From assembly GCA_905195005.1 (NCBI GenBank), contig CAJJUC010000101.1:1-8667 (forward strand): a stretch of DNA of 8,667 nucleotides. The letters are read 5' to 3'. Of the stretch, positions 5,661-8,667 are shown in pieces. The notes under the pieces are model-generated. The model made no database searches and was not told the DNA's origin. It saw only the letters and a program-made list of their open reading frames with translations. The position numbers were made by a program, and so were the translations under genes. Source of the stretch: an uncultured Eubacteriales bacterium. Its GTDB lineage: Bacteria; Bacillota; Clostridia; UMGS1883. Position 1 is the stretch's first letter, and each line of letters starts with the position of its first letter.

Positions 5661-7670
5661 TCAGCCCCCTATCAGAATGTTGTAAATCAAATCCCGTACT
5701 TCCGCATTCTCCGCCGCGGAAGCGTCTGCCGACACAGCGGCAAATCCGCGTTCGTCCCATTTAACCGTCATTTTGGCGGCTTCGGCTGCGGCGCGCAGCG
5801 AAAAATATGTTCTGTCCCCGATTCTTTCAGCCGGGATAAGCCCTGCGGCATTACCGCCGTTTTTGCTGACCGTTTTTTTGTTTAAATCAAAGATATATTC
5901 GTCCGTTCCTATCGTTCCGGTGCAAATCATTCCCGTGTCATCCCACGCAAGGCTGAAATTAAACAGGCTTGTCAGCATATCGGAAGAAATGTAAAGCGAT
6001 GAGTTAAGGTTAAGCGCCTGCTTGCCGGAATACTTTTCATAAATGCTCTCCTTATTTCCGAACACAAATACATTATCGTTTCCGGCAGCAAGCGCAATTG
6101 TCTTTTCCGAAGCCGCCGCTGCGCGCTGCTGCGGTGTTACAGACGCATCTGTTTGCTCAAGCGAAAGAGCATATAGCGACAAGGGATCAAAGGTGTACGA
6201 CAAAATCGCCGAATCGGATTCAAAACTCTGCTCCGTTACCGAAACTCTGTCGGGATTGTTATACTCCCACTGACTTCCCTTTCTGTACCAGTTATCAGCG
6301 CTTTTTACATCACCGTGTATTCTTCTCACGCTTTTAATCCGATAATTCCCGTTTTTAAAGCTGAATTTAACCGTCGTGGAATTTTTTTCGGATCTGTTCG
6401 CAAAAAGAATATTTATATTTCCGTCCTTATCTCTTACGGCAGCCGCCGCAATATCCGATGACTGATCCTTTGAATATGTGTCAAGCTCACTCTTTAAAAC
6501 ATCGCCCACACCAAACCTTGCGAAGCTGTTAATTACATCACCGACAGCCGAGCGCGTATGCTTTCCGTTTTCATCACGGTATACAATTGTCCATACCGCG
6601 CTGTCAATGCTGTGGCACGTTGTTGCGATAACTGACGGGCGCAGAAGCAATCTCAGATAAAATTCAGATAATGCCGTTGCTCCCCATATTGTGTGCGGAA
6701 GGCAATAATCGTACGGCTTTTCCTTGTTATAGGTGTACACATTGGGCGCCGGCGCCTGCTCCGATATATAAATTTTTATCCTGTCCGAGCCTGTTATATC
6801 AATAATATCCTTTTCCATTCTGTCAAGCACCACATCCGCCCTGCGGACATATCCTGCCGGATAATAGTAATGAAATGCAAGCATTTCAATCTGCGAACCG
6901 AGCTCCTTAAGCACCGATCTGTGCCAATGCTCCCACCCGTCACCGTTCGCATGTGCGGCAGTGTTCGCAAAGCATGTGATATTCGCATCCGGATCAATCG
7001 CGCGGATAACCGGAATGATTTTTTTGCAGTATTCTATGTATTCTTCAACCTTCCACCGCGGCTCCTCAGACCAGTCAAGCTCGTTTCCGAGCTCCCATGT
7101 GTAAACGTTTACGGGGTTTTCGATTCCGAGGCTTTTTCTGACGTTCGCCCAGTTTTCGCCGCCGTTATAGTTCACCGTGCCGTCACCGAGCAGAAATTCC
7201 GCAAGGTCGGCAATATTTTCAACGCTGTCCGTGCACATATTAACCGTGTAGCAGATTTTCGCATCGGGATTGACGCTGTAAATCGACTGAAGCCATTCAA
7301 TAATTCCGGCATACACCTTATCCGTCAGCGTCCACATTGTTTGATTTTTTCTGCCTTCGAACGGTCCGAGCGCGTCTTTCCATATAAAATCCTGTGAGGA
7401 GCAGCCCGCCATTCTGCCGAAGGTAAACGTATCTTGCCATGCGTCTTTAAAGGTTGGGCTGAGAATAATTCCGTCCTCCGTGCTGTCAAGGTAATTGTCA
7501 TTGACTCCCACGCTCCACTCACAGTTAATTCCGTAAAGCTCGGGGTCGGCGATGCGAATCACTTCATTTTCGTCAATCGCCATATTCACCGAAACAGCCG
7601 CCGCATTGGGCATAAACGGAAGCGCAAGCCCTGCCGCAAGTATTAACGATGTAATTGCTTTTTTTACCAT
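5661..7670 (-). CDS. Secreted GH51-like alpha-L-arabinofuranosidase-type glycosidase with C-terminal copper-amine-oxidase-N-like domain
   Basis: This is 669 residues from an ATG with a good ribosome binding site. Residues 1-25 are a signal peptide (MVKK, hydrophobic core, then PNAAAVS), so the protein is exported. Residues about 40-390 look like a clan GH-A (beta/alpha)8 barrel closest to family GH51: 'ELYGINCEW' near the start, 'VNVYTWELGNELDW' with the Asn196-Glu197 pair expected as acid/base, 'FHYYYPAG' at 266-273, and 'IYISEQ' with Glu304 expected as nucleophile. Residues about 405-505 form the C-terminal beta domain of such enzymes ('GNINILFANRS'). Residues about 523-648 resemble the copper amine oxidase N-like domain, with the paired 'LYISSDMLTSLFNFSLAWDD' and 'TYFSLRAAAEAAKMTVKWDE' halves; this module is common on clostridial exported proteins and is not expected to bind copper. 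The probable reaction is removal of arabinofuranosyl or similar side chains from plant glycans outside the cell. GH39 or another GH-A family is an alternative, since the N-terminal motif departs from typical GH51. It has no SLH or sortase signal. Confidence 0.75.
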   Translation of the reverse strand: MVKKAITSLILAAGLALPFMPNAAAVSVNMAIDENEVIRIADPELYGINCEWSVGVNDNYLDSTEDGIILSPTFKDAWQDTFTFGRMAGCSSQDFIWKDALGPFEGRKNQTMWTLTDKVYAGIIEWLQSIYSVNPDAKICYTVNMCTDSVENIADLAEFLLGDGTVNYNGGENWANVRKSLGIENPVNVYTWELGNELDWSEEPRWKVEEYIEYCKKIIPVIRAIDPDANITCFANTAAHANGDGWEHWHRSVLKELGSQIEMLAFHYYYPAGYVRRADVVLDRMEKDIIDITGSDRIKIYISEQAPAPNVYTYNKEKPYDYCLPHTIWGATALSEFYLRLLLRPSVIATTCHSIDSAVWTIVYRDENGKHTRSAVGDVINSFARFGVGDVLKSELDTYSKDQSSDIAAAAVRDKDGNINILFANRSEKNSTTVKFSFKNGNYRIKSVRRIHGDVKSADNWYRKGSQWEYNNPDRVSVTEQSFESDSAILSYTFDPLSLYALSLEQTDASVTPQQRAAAASEKTIALAAGNDNVFVFGNKESIYEKYSGKQALNLNSSLYISSDMLTSLFNFSLAWDDTGMICTGTIGTDEYIFDLNKKTVSKNGGNAAGLIPAERIGDRTYFSLRAAAEAAKMTVKWDERGFAAVSADASAAENAEVRDLIYNILIGG
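5665..5670 (-). promoter_or_regulatory. Ribosome binding site setting a TTG start
   Basis: The minus strand reads AGGGGG, 9 bases ahead of a TTG at 5655-5653 and inside the last codons of the GH51-like gene. The TTG opens directly onto a signal peptide (LKKKIIAVMAACAMLV). The in-frame ATG at 5760 would add 35 residues overlapping the upstream gene, and the next internal ATG would lose the basic n-region of the signal. TTG is therefore the best start. Confidence 0.8.
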
Positions 7671-7677
7671 GGTAATA

Positions 7678-7685
7678 TCCTTTCC
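7678..7685 (-). promoter_or_regulatory. Ribosome binding site of the GH51-like gene
   Basis: On the minus strand the sequence reads GGAAAGGA, followed by 7 bases and then the ATG at 7670-7668. This site selects that ATG over the in-frame ATG further upstream at 7748, which would add 26 residues before the signal peptide and lie inside the preceding gene. Confidence 0.8.
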
Positions 7686-7688
7686 GAA

Positions 7689-7722
7689 GCTGCGGCAAAA
7701 TGAAATTTCATTTTGCCGCAGC
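7689..7722. repeat. Perfect 34-base palindrome (hairpin) between two operon genes
   Basis: The two 17-base arms, starting GCTGCGGCAAAATGAAA, are exact reverse complements with no spacer. In RNA this could fold into a stem of about 15 bp with an AAUU loop, GC-rich at the base and AT-rich near the tip. It begins 10 bases after the stop codon of the lectin-like gene and ends 3 bases before the Shine-Dalgarno site of the GH51-like gene. No T-tract follows it on either strand, so it is not a textbook intrinsic terminator. Possible roles are a weak attenuator, a 3'-end or processing stabiliser that sets different levels of the flanking genes, a translation-modulating hairpin, or a copy of a dispersed palindromic repeat. 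Confidence 0.9.
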
Positions 7723-7732
7723 CACCGATAGA

Positions 7733-8667
7733 TTAATAAATCACACAAGCCGAAAGCGGCTTCATGCTTTGTTTGTCGGTTATGATAACCTTAACATCAT
7801 ATTTTTCCGCGCTGTAGTCCGCAATGCCCGGTATTTCAAGGCTTATTCTTCCGTTTTTGTATGCAGCAGTGTTCCAAAGCTTAACGGCGCTCATTGCCTT
7901 GAGCTCACCGGACTGCTTGTCATAAGCTGCCGCAACGCACATAGCGTTTGTTATATTCGCGTCCGCGCTCTGCGCGTCAACCGAAAGCGCAAGCTTTTCT
8001 CCGTCGTACCGTACAGAATTAAGCTTTATTTCGCTCTTTAATGTCATTTCTTTTGTTCTTGTGCCTGTGATTTTAACGTTGTCAATTTTAACTGCTGAAT
8101 TGTACGCGAAGAAACCGATTCTGCCCGATGTGAGCGTTGTTGTGTCGTCAACAGTCCAATTGTTTTTCTTAACACCGTTGATGTAGATGTCGGGCGTGCT
8201 TGTGTCACTGTTCGAAACGATTTTAAGGTTAACCGTTCCGCCGTCCGTAATGCTTTGTTCGCCCTCTGCCGGGTCTATTGAGTAGTCCGTAAGCTTATCG
8301 CCGTTTCGTCCGACATACACTCTGTGGTTTGTACTTGTAACATCGGTAAACAGACTTACATGACTTCCGGCAGCCGTTCCGTCGGCATTTACTGCCGCCA
8401 TATATGCAATACCCGCCTTGCTGTTGTTGGGATTACCGCCGATCGAGCCTGCCTTTGTTATATCTGCCTCAAAGGTCAGTCCCTTGCGCTGAACATCGTC
8501 AAGGTCAAGCAGCAGGTATCCGCCCCTATACCATTCTTCGCTTTTAAGCACAAGTGCACCGTCCTGTACCTTCGCCGATACCTTGCCCGACCAGCCTGCA
8601 TCATAATCGTATACCGTCCAGCCTGACGGAAGAGTTCCGTCCGCAAGAGTGTCAAAGCTTTCTTCAT
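7733..8667 (-). CDS. Secreted lectin-like protein, C-terminal part (LamG/concanavalin-like beta-sandwich plus C-terminal beta domain), 5' truncated
   Basis: The reading frame is open from the right window edge (first full codon 8665-8663) to a TAA stop at 7735-7733, leaving 310 residues. The true start lies outside the window, and the internal GTG at 8551 is not a credible start because the domain begins before it. Residues about 3-202 resemble the concanavalin-like/LamG or DUF1080 type of beta-sandwich: an opening 'FDTLADGTLPSGW' typical of this fold, many alternating hydrophobic strands, and a closing 'GFFAYNSAVKIDNVKITGT' strand pair. Such domains usually bind or sit beside glycan-active modules. 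Residues about 208-310 form a second beta domain ending in 'DKQSMKPLSACVIY'; similar tails ('...SMKPL') close many clostridial surface glycosidases. No catalytic module is visible in the retained part, so it could be the tail of a larger polysaccharide lyase or glycosidase. It lies upstream of the GH51-like gene on the same strand, with a palindrome in the 62-base gap. The fold call is moderately sure; the exact role is unknown. Confidence 0.7.
   Translation of the reverse strand, partial: EESFDTLADGTLPSGWTVYDYDAGWSGKVSAKVQDGALVLKSEEWYRGGYLLLDLDDVQRKGLTFEADITKAGSIGGNPNNSKAGIAYMAAVNADGTAAGSHVSLFTDVTSTNHRVYVGRNGDKLTDYSIDPAEGEQSITDGGTVNLKIVSNSDTSTPDIYINGVKKNNWTVDDTTTLTSGRIGFFAYNSAVKIDNVKITGTRTKEMTLKSEIKLNSVRYDGEKLALSVDAQSADANITNAMCVAAAYDKQSGELKAMSAVKLWNTAAYKNGRISLEIPGIADYSAEKYDVKVIITDKQSMKPLSACVIY

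Larger units (their letters stand above)
1..7670 (-). other. Probable translationally coupled operon of four exported proteins
   Basis: The four genes GH51-like, barrel protein, SLH protein and second SLH-type protein follow each other with gaps of 5, 13 and 4 bases. Every product carries an N-terminal signal peptide. No space exists for a promoter or terminator between them, and each internal ribosome binding site lies in or touching the end of the preceding gene. The lectin-like gene at 8667-7733 may belong to the same transcript, but a strong hairpin in its 62-base spacer could change the amount of message passing on. No sigma-70-type promoter was recognised in the window, so the promoter probably lies to the right of base 8667. 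Confidence 0.75.

Noticed and set aside
6741..6752. GGCGCCGGCGCC short palindrome
   Set aside because: It is the in-frame coding of the Ala-Pro-Ala-Pro stretch in the GH51-like protein and needs no regulatory explanation.
6693..7397. 234-residue plus-strand open frame
   Set aside because: It lies entirely antisense to the catalytic part of the GH51-like gene, has no ribosome binding site or recognisable domain, and is explained by the codon bias of the real gene on the opposite strand.
7666..7711. 15-codon mini-frame (MKFHFAAASERILPW) starting in the palindrome and overlapping the GH51-like start
   Set aside because: It has only a weak GGTGG ahead of its ATG, and its start would be buried in the hairpin; it most likely arises from the palindrome itself.
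7689..7722. Palindrome called as an intrinsic terminator
   Set aside because: No run of T follows the stem on either strand, and the GC-rich part is followed directly by TTCGGAAAGG and the next ribosome binding site. It is recorded as a palindrome only.

Overview
The window is a tightly packed run of five genes, all read on the minus strand (right to left), encoding exported proteins of a Gram-positive, carbohydrate-active type. The likely source is a member of the Clostridia (Bacillota). The reasons are three S-layer homology (SLH) repeats in one gene and a clostridial-type variant set in the next, strong purine-rich Shine-Dalgarno sites, TTG and GTG starts, a copper-amine-oxidase-N-like domain on a glycosidase, and GC content that looks to be in the mid-40s percent. 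A gut, rumen or other plant-fibre-degrading anaerobe is plausible. Genus cannot be read from the sequence.

Layout in transcription order: (1) 8667-7733, the 3' part of a gene for a secreted protein with a concanavalin/laminin-G-like beta-sandwich followed by a C-terminal beta domain; (2) 7732-7671, a 62-base spacer holding a perfect 34-base palindrome just upstream of the next ribosome binding site; (3) 7670-5661, a secreted GH51-like glycosidase with both catalytic glutamates and a C-terminal copper-amine-oxidase-N-like domain; (4) 5655-2986, a secreted multidomain protein resembling clan GH-A beta/alpha-barrel glycosidases in which both expected catalytic glutamates appear to be replaced; (5) 2972-1260, a surface protein with an N-terminal beta domain, three helical repeats, a Gly/Ser linker and three canonical SLH repeats; (6) 1255-1, the 5' part of a second surface protein that starts with a divergent set of SLH-like repeats and runs off the left edge.

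The last four genes are separated by only 5, 13 and 4 bases. Each downstream Shine-Dalgarno site lies in or against the end of the preceding gene, so the block looks like one translationally coupled operon. A working model, which is inference, is a cell-surface glycan-handling locus: an arabinofuranosidase-like enzyme, a lectin-like protein and a probably non-hydrolytic barrel protein for binding, made together with two wall-anchored SLH proteins. No tRNA, rRNA, mobile element, CRISPR array, promoter or canonical intrinsic terminator was seen. No gene-free stretch exceeds 62 bases.
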